Source of the DNA: Cyanobacteria bacterium UBA11370
GTDB lineage: Bacteria; Cyanobacteriota; Cyanobacteriia; Cyanobacteriales; Coleofasciculaceae
Direction: 5' to 3'
DNA: 6,310 nucleotides
Assembly (NCBI GenBank): GCA_003486645.1
Contig: DNGI01000286.1
Span: 19,685-25,994 of the forward strand
Within the stretch, counting starts at the first letter, position 1. Each line of letters begins with the position of its first letter. Positions 1 to 5,540 of the stretch are shown here, piece by piece. A program made the position numbers and the translations under genes. The notes under the pieces were generated by a model. It was not told the DNA's origin, made no database searches, and saw only the letters and a program-made list of their open reading frames with translations.

Positions 1-42
1 CGGATGTGGCAGCGGATGGGGTAGCGGATGTAGCGGATGGGT
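1..42 (+). repeat. Degenerate tandem CGGATG repeat inside the LpxB-like gene
   Basis: CGGATG occurs at 1, 13, 25 and 34, with spacings of 12, 12 and 9 bases, all multiples of three. It is therefore translated as D-V/G-A-type repeats without breaking the frame. An inverted copy, ACCCATCCG at 81-89, can pair with CGGATGGGT at 34-42. The array may extend beyond the left edge of the window. Confidence 0.7.
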
Positions 43-926
43 TATTGGGTGAAGTGGATGAGTTATCCGTTACATCTGTTACCCATCCGTTGCCAGGGTT
101 GATTGGTTTGTTACCGGGATCGAAAGCTGCAAAATTGGCGCAGGGTGTGCCGTTGACGTTGGCAGTTGCAGAACATATTCACGCGGCTAAACCCTATACT
201 CGTTTTGTAATTCCTGTTGCACCAACGTTAGATTTGGCAACACTAATTCGTTTTGCTGATCCTCTCCAGAATCCTTTAATTAAAACATTGGGCTGGGGTG
301 AGGCTGAACTTATTGTATTCAAGGGGGAATTTTCTCCAGAATCTCAAACTGTATTGCTCAAAACTAATCCAAAATTTATTAGCCTAGCCGCGCATTCACG
401 AAGTGTAGCTAAAGGCGTTAGCGCTATCGAAACTTCAAAATATTTTCTTAAGACATCGACTGGTTTATGTATTGAACTCTGGCCAGAGTTTCCGGCTCAT
501 AATGTATTATCTCAATGCCAACTTTGTTTGACTACGGTAGGAGCAAATACGGCTGAGTTAGGGTCTTTAGTAGTGCCGATGATTGTTTTATTGCCGACTC
601 AACAATTAGATGCGATGCGAGCATGGGATGGATTACCTGGTATTTTAGCGCGTTTACCGGGGGTAGGGTCGAGTTTTGCCAAGTTAATTAATTGGTTAGT
701 ATTGCGACAAAAGCGTTTATTTGCATGGCCTAATATTTGGGCAAAGGCAGAAATTGTTCCGGAATTGGTGGGTAAACTTGAGCCACAGGATGTGGCACAA
801 TTGGTTATTGATTACTTAGATGATCCTGAGAAGTTGGAGGAAATGCGATCGCGCCTTCGTGCGGTTCGGGGTGAACCGGGTGCGGCGCAAAAATTAGCTG
901 AGTTAGTGCGGGAAGAACTTAATTAG
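1..926 (+). CDS. LpxB-related (lipid-A-disaccharide synthase-like) protein, 3' part
   Basis: Partial gene: the frame is open to the window edge (first whole codon at 3-5), so the true start lies upstream and roughly the first 100 residues of a ~400-residue protein are missing. Counting from the GTG at 6, an LLPGSK motif (35-40) resembles the LLPGSR of LpxB, TTVGANTAELGSLVVPM (176-192) matches the sugar-nucleotide-binding region of GT-B enzymes (LpxB: GTATLE...GVPM), and WPNIW...EIVPEL (241-254) resembles the LpxB C-terminal LPNLLA...VPELLQ segment. LpxB joins UDP-diacylglucosamine to lipid X. Cyanobacteria generally lack standard lipid A but carry LpxB-related proteins of unknown substrate, so family membership is firm and function is not. 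The segment just before LLPGSK is a low-complexity Asp/Val/Ala/Gly linker built from repeated CGGATG units. The gene ends tail-to-tail on the radical SAM gene, overlapping it by 4 bp. Confidence 0.88.
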   Translation, partial: DVAADGVADVADGLLGEVDELSVTSVTHPLPGLIGLLPGSKAAKLAQGVPLTLAVAEHIHAAKPYTRFVIPVAPTLDLATLIRFADPLQNPLIKTLGWGEAELIVFKGEFSPESQTVLLKTNPKFISLAAHSRSVAKGVSAIETSKYFLKTSTGLCIELWPEFPAHNVLSQCQLCLTTVGANTAELGSLVVPMIVLLPTQQLDAMRAWDGLPGILARLPGVGSSFAKLINWLVLRQKRLFAWPNIWAKAEIVPELVGKLEPQDVAQLVIDYLDDPEKLEEMRSRLRAVRGEPGAAQKLAELVREELN

Positions 927-2341
927 GATTTAGAGTTATAAACCAATTGATACCCAGCACTTCCCTTACGGTAAAACATATTAAAGGTATCAAAGGGAAT
1001 AATTCGCCCATCGGGATGGACAATGTGAATACAAGAACGTTTTACTGAACGGACATCAAAATTATAAGGATCGAGAAATTGCACAATCATTACCCGAAAT
1101 ATATTTTCATACGTAATACCTTCAGGCACTGGCATCATCGGTAAGCAACAAAGTAACTGTTTTAATGAAGTTGCCGAAGATAGAGGGGAATGACTCGTTG
1201 AGAATAAGTCAAAAATCTTGCCTTTAAGTTCTTCATTTTGTTCATAAAGAACACTATTAGGCATCATTTGTATAAAACTTGTTGGATCAATTAGTCCAGT
1301 TAATGGTATGACTTTGCCATTAAGTTTAAGCGCATACGCCATCGCCAAACAATCAGGATGACAGGGGACGGGCAAAATATCTTCGGCTTTAAAATAGGGA
1401 CTTTGTTCTAAAATTGATCGACGCACTTCTGTAAGGGTATATCTGTCACGTTTCGGATCGAATCCTTCTAAACGTCCCGCCGCTTGAATTGGTTGAAATG
1501 TGACACCTCTTACACATTTTTGTTGTAAAGCATAGTCGATAATTTTACCAATTTCATGGTCATTTAAGCCTTTTTTGAGCGTAACAACTAAAGTTGTGGA
1601 AATATTAAACTCATTGAGATGCGCGATCGCTCTTTCCCTCACCTCTCTTAAATCCGCCCCGCGTAACTCCCGAAGTGCGGCGGATTCAAAACTATCAAAT
1701 TGCAAATAGACCTCAATCCCTGGCATATATTGACTGAGGCGATCGCAAAACGTTCTATCTTTGGCAATCCTCATCCCATTCGTATTAATCATTAAATGCT
1801 TAATTGGCTTAGATTTCGCCAATTCCATTATTTCAAAAAACTCTGGATGAATAGTAGGTTCTCCCCCACTCAACTGCACGATCTGGGGTTCCCCTTCATT
1901 CGCTACTACTGCATTTAACATTCGTTCAATTTGTGCTAAATTGCGATGTCGTCGGGGTTGGTTTCCAGGGGGAGAAAGTTCTTCAGCACCCGAATCGGCA
2001 TAACAAATCGGACAAGAAAGATTACAGCGATCCGTGACTTCAATTAAAGTCAAACAACTATGTTGTTCATGATCGGGGCAAAGTCCACAATCATAGGGAC
2101 AGCCATATTTAATTGGGGTATTGAATTTAAGTGGCATATCCCCTGGCTTGATAAATTCCAGGGATTTTTTATAATACTCAATATCATCAGCAATCAACAC
2201 TTCTTGATGTCCGTGGGTAGGACAGTGTTTAACTAAGTAAACACACGCATCTCGAAAGATAATTTTTGCTTCAACTTTAACCAGGCATTTTGAACAAACG
2301 CTGTTCGTTAAAGCATAAAATAGATAAGATCGAGTTTGCAT
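923..2341 (-). CDS. Radical SAM protein, Tes/MJ0619-like (COG1964-type) family
   Basis: A 472-residue radical SAM enzyme. The SAM/[4Fe-4S] motif is CNLSCPIC (Cys106, 110, 113; CX3CX2C), followed by SGGEP (158-162). Upstream lie an N-terminal CSKC (16-19), C-PTHG (Cys40) and a GCPYDCGLCPDH segment (Cys81, 85, 88), which suggest extra metal sites. The C-terminal part has CHPDC (327-331) and DPYNFDVRSVKRSC...DGRIIPFDTFNMFYR (424-458). This architecture is that of the family holding archaeal tetraether lipid synthase Tes and MJ0619, an enzyme modifying the methanopterin pterin. Known members make C-C bonds at unactivated carbons. The substrate here is unknown, and cyanobacteria are not known to make tetraethers or methanopterin. 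The start is supported by AAGGA nine bases upstream of ATG. Two HIP1 sites lie inside, so the gene looks native. It stands alone, convergent with the LpxB-like gene. Confidence 0.9.
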   Translation of the reverse strand: MQTRSYLFYALTNSVCSKCLVKVEAKIIFRDACVYLVKHCPTHGHQEVLIADDIEYYKKSLEFIKPGDMPLKFNTPIKYGCPYDCGLCPDHEQHSCLTLIEVTDRCNLSCPICYADSGAEELSPPGNQPRRHRNLAQIERMLNAVVANEGEPQIVQLSGGEPTIHPEFFEIMELAKSKPIKHLMINTNGMRIAKDRTFCDRLSQYMPGIEVYLQFDSFESAALRELRGADLREVRERAIAHLNEFNISTTLVVTLKKGLNDHEIGKIIDYALQQKCVRGVTFQPIQAAGRLEGFDPKRDRYTLTEVRRSILEQSPYFKAEDILPVPCHPDCLAMAYALKLNGKVIPLTGLIDPTSFIQMMPNSVLYEQNEELKGKIFDLFSTSHSPLSSATSLKQLLCCLPMMPVPEGITYENIFRVMIVQFLDPYNFDVRSVKRSCIHIVHPDGRIIPFDTFNMFYRKGSAGYQLVYNSKS

Positions 2342-2355
2342 AGCTATTGATCCTT
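2342..2355 (-). promoter_or_regulatory. Ribosome binding site of the radical SAM gene
   Basis: On the minus strand AAGGA (complement of TCCTT at 2351-2355) lies nine bases before the ATG at 2341-2339. This fixes the start codon. Confidence 0.6.
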
Positions 2356-2363
2356 AATGTAGA

Positions 2364-2445
2364 TATAGGGATTTTCAGATGCGTGAGGTACATTTAATTT
2401 TCTTTCACACTCCCTACTCCCTAAAAGCTCGAAATTTGTACCTCA
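2364..2445. repeat. Dispersed repeat, copy A
   Basis: Positions 2364-2406 match 2464-2506 at 39 of 43 bases without gaps, including 24 identical bases in a row (2383-2406). After a 6-base indel the CCCTACTCCCTAAA tail matches as well. Copy A carries a perfect 9-bp inverted pair, TGAGGTACA (2384-2392) and TGTACCTCA (2437-2445), so the unit can fold on itself like a small MITE-like or foldback element. It lies directly upstream of the radical SAM gene, within its probable promoter or leader. Confidence 0.75.
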
Positions 2446-2463
2446 TCAAATTGAGAACTGGTA

Positions 2464-2539
2464 TATAGCGTTTCTCAGATGTGTGAGGTACATTTAATTT
2501 TCTTTCCCTACTCCCTAAATCCAAAGAATTTGTAGCTCC
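2464..2539. repeat. Dispersed repeat, copy B
   Basis: Second copy of the repeat, offset by exactly 100 bp from copy A. The left arm TGAGGTACA (2484-2492) is intact. The right arm is decayed to TGTAGCTCC (2531-2539), two mismatches from the copy A arm. It is six bases shorter than copy A in the middle. It lies between the 3' end of the SET gene and copy A. Confidence 0.7.
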
Positions 2540-2588
2540 TGGCAGAACTCACGCAACTGTCACGGAGAACTCTACTCAACTCCATTTA

Positions 2589-3068
2589 TTATTTAATAGG
2601 CCATCTTGTGGCAGTTTCAGGTGAAGTTAATTTGAGGTAATCGGCGATAAACTCACCATACTTTTTCTTAATTTGGACAGGCAGAGATTTGAACCCTCTG
2701 ATATTTAATCGACATTGGGGGGAGCCACAAATACATTTTGGAAAGGCAATAATACTGTACTCTGTTGTTGCATAATCCCATGTAATCTCAGTTCCAGCAG
2801 GAATATCAACCAATGCCACGAAATCGTAGCCTCCAAATTTGTTATTCCGAACTCCTGTGTTTGGGCTACAAGAATGATTGATTAATCGTCCCGGTTCATC
2901 TAATTCTATATGCAGGTCAAAATCCATTTGGAAAGAGTGCATAGTTCTTTCTGGCAGAATTTTGACTCGTTTTCCAATCACCACAGTCTCACCTTGACGA
3001 AAACATCGGCTGGCAAAAACTCCTCTTCCTTTATTTGTTACCTTTACAAAGATATCGAAATCCATCAT
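2589..3068 (-). CDS. SET domain-containing protein-lysine methyltransferase
   Basis: A 159-residue stand-alone SET domain protein. SET hallmarks in order are KGRGVFA (13-19), the SAM/lysine-channel motif RLINHSCSPN (61-70) and GTEITWDY (92-99) with the conserved late Tyr99. A post-SET CxCx4C follows (Cys112, Cys114, Cys119), which together with Cys67 of NHSC supplies the four cysteines of the usual post-SET zinc site. The catalytic set therefore looks complete. Such enzymes transfer a methyl group from SAM to lysine side chains. The bacterial target is unknown (no histones), so a ribosomal, nucleoid or neighbouring protein is only a guess. AGGA six bases before the first of two adjacent ATGs supports the chosen start. 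It lies 18 nt downstream of the transporter gene, so it is probably cotranscribed with it. It contains no HIP1 site. Confidence 0.9.
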   Translation of the reverse strand: MMDFDIFVKVTNKGRGVFASRCFRQGETVVIGKRVKILPERTMHSFQMDFDLHIELDEPGRLINHSCSPNTGVRNNKFGGYDFVALVDIPAGTEITWDYATTEYSIIAFPKCICGSPQCRLNIRGFKSLPVQIKKKYGEFIADYLKLTSPETATRWPIK

Positions 3069-3078
3069 CCTTTTTCCT
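3069..3078 (-). promoter_or_regulatory. Ribosome binding site of the SET gene
   Basis: On the minus strand AGGA (complement of TCCT at 3075-3078) sits six bases before ATG at 3068-3066 and nine before the next in-frame ATG. It lies within the 18-nt gap after the transporter stop codon, which suits translation from a shared mRNA. Confidence 0.6.
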
Positions 3079-3086
3079 AGTACAAA

Positions 3087-4091
3087 TTACAAGTCGCATT
3101 CCGATTCTATGAGATTGCCATTGAGAACCGACACTGGAACCTTAATTGGCTCAGTATCCGCAGATGAAAGTGCTGTAACAATCGGCTTGTTGACTTGTAT
3201 TTCCGTATCCTCCTCAATATCCGGAGATTTGCTCTGACCAAAAACCATTGCAACTAAAACCAAAGTTGCGCCAATCAGACCACGTATTCCCAGTTTCTCT
3301 CCCAGTACTAAAAACGAGAAAACCGCTGCAAATATCGGCTCAAGGGTGTACATTAGAGCCGTTTCGTAAGCGTTAACCCATCGTTGAGCTACTACTTGGA
3401 GAAAAATAGTACCAGCCGTATCAACTAAACCAAGATATAAGAGTACACCAAAGTTCGCACCAATTGTTTCATGCTGTCTAACCAAATCTGGCGCTCCCCA
3501 GATTAAAGACACTATTGCTATTACCCAAAGCTGGATTGCTGTCAGTGGCAAAATAGGGTGGCGCAACGTGACGGACTCAAGTTTGAGAATGTAGATTGAG
3601 TAGAGAAAGGCGTTGCCTAACATCAAGAAATCGCCAATAACTATCTCTCCACTCTCCCAACACATCACTCCAATGCCAAAGATGGCAATTGCTGCGGCGA
3701 GAAAAGTTTTTAGCAACACCTGCCGACCCATCATTTGCCCCAGCAGAGGAACTAGGATGACGTTGAAACTGGCAATGAATGCAGCACGATTAGCAGAGCT
3801 AGTCTCAAGAGCAACAGTTTGGAAGGTTGAGACAGAAAAGATTATCAGCCCTAAGAATACTCCATCCCGTAGTAGCGAAAGATTCAGGAAACGCAAATAG
3901 AAAGTAAAAGGCAGTGCCGCTACTGCGAAACGGGTTGCCAAGATTGCCGAAGCAGAAAGACTACTGATGGCTCCCTTGGTGAGACCAAAGCTTGTACCCC
4001 AGATGGCAGTGACGATGAACAACACTGCTATACCCCAAGTGTGAAGATTGTTTGGTGTTCTTTGAAAGTCATTCTTGAGTTCGAGCGTCAT
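3087..4091 (-). CDS. EamA-type drug/metabolite transporter (DMT superfamily)
   Basis: A 334-residue inner-membrane protein with two EamA repeats (about 20-145 and 152-285) and about ten hydrophobic segments. WGTSFGLTKG (31-40) is the usual start of the first repeat, and the ALMYTLEPIFAAVFSFLVLGEKL stretch (about 245-267) is the typical end of the second. Family members mostly export amino acids, other small metabolites or drugs, and the substrate cannot be read from sequence. After the last helix there is a hydrophilic, acidic tail of about 45 residues (290-334), longer than in many relatives. The ATG at 4091-4089 is the first in frame, but no good Shine-Dalgarno precedes it. It is the first gene of a probable two-gene operon with the SET methyltransferase. 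HIP1 is absent from the whole pair. Confidence 0.9.
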   Translation of the reverse strand: MTLELKNDFQRTPNNLHTWGIAVLFIVTAIWGTSFGLTKGAISSLSASAILATRFAVAALPFTFYLRFLNLSLLRDGVFLGLIIFSVSTFQTVALETSSANRAAFIASFNVILVPLLGQMMGRQVLLKTFLAAAIAIFGIGVMCWESGEIVIGDFLMLGNAFLYSIYILKLESVTLRHPILPLTAIQLWVIAIVSLIWGAPDLVRQHETIGANFGVLLYLGLVDTAGTIFLQVVAQRWVNAYETALMYTLEPIFAAVFSFLVLGEKLGIRGLIGATLVLVAMVFGQSKSPDIEEDTEIQVNKPIVTALSSADTEPIKVPVSVLNGNLIESECDL

Positions 4092-4129
4092 TGAGAAGTC
4101 TAGTCTATTACTAATTTAACGACATTCCT

Positions 4130-4158
4130 TCTAGTTAACCCTAAAGAGGTTGACTAGA
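4130..4158. promoter_or_regulatory. Inverted repeat in the leader of the EamA-SET operon
   Basis: TCTAGTTAACC (4130-4140) and GGTTGACTAGA (4148-4158) form 11-bp arms with one imperfect pair around a 7-base spacer, beginning about 40 bases before the transporter ATG. It could be a dimeric repressor operator or an mRNA leader hairpin. In the minus-strand transcript the imperfect pair is a C-A mismatch, which weakens the hairpin reading slightly. A further TAGTTAAC at 4248-4255 repeats the half-site. Confidence 0.45.
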
Positions 4159-4181
4159 GTAATAAATGTTAATTATTGAAT

Positions 4182-4210
4182 AGTTTAAACTTTATTTGAG
4201 CAATTTTCAA
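4182..4210 (-). promoter_or_regulatory. Candidate sigma-70-type promoter for EamA-SET
   Basis: On the minus strand TTGAAA (complement of 4205-4210) is followed after 17 bases by TAAACT (complement of 4182-4187), about 90 bases before the transporter ATG. The match is 5/6 for -35 and 4/6 for -10. AT-rich DNA gives such matches by chance. A perfect TTGACA on the same strand (4283-4288) has only weak -10 partners. Confidence 0.3.
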
Positions 4211-4368
4211 CTTATAGTGTGGCTATACATCAACAAAAAAACTGCATTAGTTAACGTAAAATAATTTTTTTATCTATTTATTTGTCAAGTGTTCGTTGTT
4301 TTTTAGTACACGGCGCGGCGAGTTGATTGTAAATTATTTAATTTTCCTAATTGATAAAAATACGACGC

Positions 4369-4390
4369 TTTTTAAGGTCTTGTTTAAAAA
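4369..4390 (-). terminator. Weak A/T-only foldback downstream of fluC
   Basis: TTTTTAA (4369-4375) and TTAAAAA (4384-4390) are perfect 7-bp arms around an 8-base loop, 27 bases past the fluC stop. An overlapping alternative pairs AAAAA (4356-4360) with TTTTT (4369-4373) and would end in a U run on the minus transcript. With no GC in the stem, termination efficiency is doubtful. Confidence 0.2.
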
Positions 4391-4416
4391 TGCTATAGTT
4401 AGTTGTTTCCAGGTTG

Positions 4417-4815
4417 TCATTTTACTAACCGGGCTAGCATTATTCCCAGTTGAACACTGATAACCCCTAGTATGGCACTCCCTGACCAATAAAAACTCAT
4501 AGCCGAAAAATTGCGATCGCGCAGCAAGCTAACACTCTCTAACCCATAGGTTGAAAACGTTGTATAAGCACCTAAAAAACCAGTTGTCACCATCAAACGT
4601 ACCTCTGGTGGAATTATTGCCATTCGTTCTAAAGCAAAAGTAACAAAAAATCCCATACCCAAACAGCCAGTGAGGTTAATAAAAAAAGTACCATAGGGAA
4701 AGGCTGTACCAAAATTTTTAGCAAACCATAACGTCAGATAGTAGCGACTTAATGCACCTGCGATCGCACCGAAACTAATAGCCATAGGAACGCGAAGGTT
4801 AGGATCTGATAGCAT
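4417..4815 (-). CDS. crcB: CrcB/FluC family fluoride channel
   Basis: A 132-residue protein of four hydrophobic segments, the normal length of a FluC subunit. FluC works as an antiparallel dual-topology dimer in the inner membrane and lets fluoride leave the cell, protecting enolase and pyrophosphatase. Motifs are [11 protein letters not shown] (16-26), [15 protein letters not shown] (41-55, with the conserved Asn47) and [15 protein letters not shown] (79-93), the region supplying the central Na+ site and the Phe box. The second Phe-box position is Tyr90 (TTFSTY) rather than Phe, a conservative change. No crcB-motif fluoride riboswitch is visible upstream. Instead a heptamer repeat array runs directly into the ATG and no Shine-Dalgarno is present. 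An in-frame TAA at 4857-4855 with no other start between supports the chosen ATG. It contains two HIP1 sites. Confidence 0.95.
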   Translation of the reverse strand: MLSDPNLRVPMAISFGAIAGALSRYYLTLWFAKNFGTAFPYGTFFINLTGCLGMGFFVTFALERMAIIPPEVRLMVTTGFLGAYTTFSTYGLESVSLLRDRNFSAMSFYWSGSAILGVISVQLGIMLARLVK

Positions 4816-4847
4816 TTTGGATTTTGGATTTTGGATTTTGGATTTTG
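4814..4847. repeat. Heptanucleotide tandem repeat (ATTTTGG)n abutting the fluC start
   Basis: There are four exact ATTTTGG units (4814-4841) plus six bases of a fifth. The array begins inside the start codon of fluC (ATG is the complement of 4813-4815). It is of the short tandemly repeated repetitive (STRR) type known in cyanobacterial genomes. Confidence 0.9.
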
Positions 4848-4856
4848 TTTCAGTTT

Positions 4857-4867
4857 AGGACTTACGC
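4857..4867. repeat. AGGACTTACGC dispersed-repeat fragment
   Basis: AGGACTTACGC at 4857-4867 resembles AGAACTCACGC at 2544-2554 (9 of 11 bases), both in intergenic DNA. Such short words recur between cyanobacterial genes. Only the similarity of the two is shown here. Confidence 0.3.
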
Positions 4868-4893
4868 CAATGTTTTGTTGAACCACCATCCGT

Positions 4894-4915
4894 AGGGGCG
4901 CATCGAATGCGTCCT
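4894..4915. repeat. Imperfect hairpin, REP-like
   Basis: AGGGGCGCAT (4894-4903) and ATGCGTCCT (4907-4915) pair around a CGA loop with one bulged base and one G-T pair. It lies between OGFr and fluC and has no U run on either side, so it looks more like a dispersed palindromic repeat than an intrinsic terminator. Confidence 0.45.
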
Positions 4916-4940
4916 CAGTAGATGTAGTCTTATTACTTTG

Positions 4941-4954
4941 CTGAGTTTACTCAG
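4941..4954. repeat. Small perfect hairpin over the OGFr-domain gene stop codon
   Basis: CTGAG (4941-4945) and CTCAG (4950-4954) flank a TTTA loop. The arm covers the TGA stop codon (complement of 4951-4953). There is no U tract, so its role as a terminator is doubtful. Confidence 0.3.
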
Positions 4955-5484
4955 TCGTCAATTACGCTTATCCAGTAAGCATACATCTCAGTTCCGATAT
5001 TTTCACCCTCTTCTAAATAAATTTGCTGTAAACAATTTAACAAAGCCTGAGCATAGTTTTCTAAACCAAGCAATTTCAAACTTGTTAAAATTCTTGTCAG
5101 GCGGAGGTAGTTATGATTTCCTTCTTCAATCCAATTTAATTTCCGTTCTGGATAGTCATTTGATTTGATAATCTGGATATCTGTATCATCTAGGTTGTTA
5201 CATTCTAGTCCGTAAAACCGCAGCATTACTTCTAGGGACTTCTTTAAACGTTTTTTCAATTCGTTGCTTGTCCGGAATGCTTGAATAACCTCTTCATTTA
5301 GAACAGGTGCATTCTGATTAAATCGACTTCTTTCTTTTAAAGGAAAAAGCCATTGAATGTAGTTATGAATATATTCAAGCTTCTGATAATTCCATGACCA
5401 AATCGTTTCTATCATTCGACCTTCCGAATCAGTAGAGTCACCTTGATAGAATGCTAAAATAGCTTCTGGCATAGTGTTGAACAT
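4951..5484 (-). CDS. OGFr conserved-domain protein (opioid growth factor receptor-related)
   Basis: A 177-residue soluble protein that is essentially one OGFr_N-type domain. Landmarks are ILAFYQGD (9-16), GRMIETIWSWNYQKLEYIHNY (22-42), IQWLFPLKERSRFNQNAP (43-60), MLRFYGLE (87-94) and NHNYLRLTRILTSLKLLG (123-140). The pattern LE..H.YIQWLFP...S.FN..AP...NHN.LR.TRIL matches the domain named from the animal opioid growth factor receptor. Bacterial members are stand-alone, like this one. Their biochemical role is unknown, and an opioid function should not be inferred. ATG at 5484-5482 is chosen. AAGG lies twelve bases upstream, a rather long spacing, and a second ATG follows four codons later with no better site. 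It sits 56 bases downstream of the Lgt-like gene and could be cotranscribed with it. It contains no HIP1 site. Confidence 0.9.
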   Translation of the reverse strand: MFNTMPEAILAFYQGDSTDSEGRMIETIWSWNYQKLEYIHNYIQWLFPLKERSRFNQNAPVLNEEVIQAFRTSNELKKRLKKSLEVMLRFYGLECNNLDDTDIQIIKSNDYPERKLNWIEEGNHNYLRLTRILTSLKLLGLENYAQALLNCLQQIYLEEGENIGTEMYAYWISVIDD

Positions 5485-5540
5485 GATAGTATTTAACCTT
5501 GGTTTAAGATTGTTTGAAGTTATTGAGGTATAAAATTAAA

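Larger units (their letters stand above)
4092..4416. other. AT-rich intergenic spacer upstream of the EamA-SET pair
   Basis: This 325-base spacer between two minus-strand genes holds no convincing gene. It contains a dyad near the transporter start (4130-4158), candidate promoters, two TAGTTAAC octamers (4132-4139, 4248-4255), a small GC-rich island CGGCGCGGCG (4311-4320) in otherwise AT-rich DNA, and A/T-only foldbacks around 4356-4390 just past the fluC stop. Confidence 0.6.

Noticed and set aside
2364..2539. CRISPR array from the repeated units
   Set aside because: Only two copies, imperfect, with most of the spacing itself alignable between copies, and no cas genes.
2560..2588. Terminator after the SET gene
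   Set aside because: GGAG/CTCC can pair only over four bases across a 12-base loop and there is no U run.
3613..3900. Open frame of 95 codons on the + strand
   Set aside because: It lies wholly antisense to the EamA transporter, is rich in Lys/Ser/Arg without any family motif, and has no context of its own.
4816..4950. Fluoride riboswitch (crcB motif) upstream of fluC
   Set aside because: No conserved crcB-motif core with its pseudoknot-forming segments could be found; the region holds heptamers, a REP-like hairpin and dispersed-repeat words instead.
4938..5168. Open frame of 76 codons on the + strand
   Set aside because: It is antisense to the OGFr-domain gene, whose conserved motifs prove the other strand is coding.
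5492..5508. Near-palindrome TTTAACC-TT-GGTTTAA before the OGFr gene as an operator
   Set aside because: The arms match at only five of seven positions and it coincides with the probable AAGG ribosome binding site in AT-rich DNA; too weak to call.
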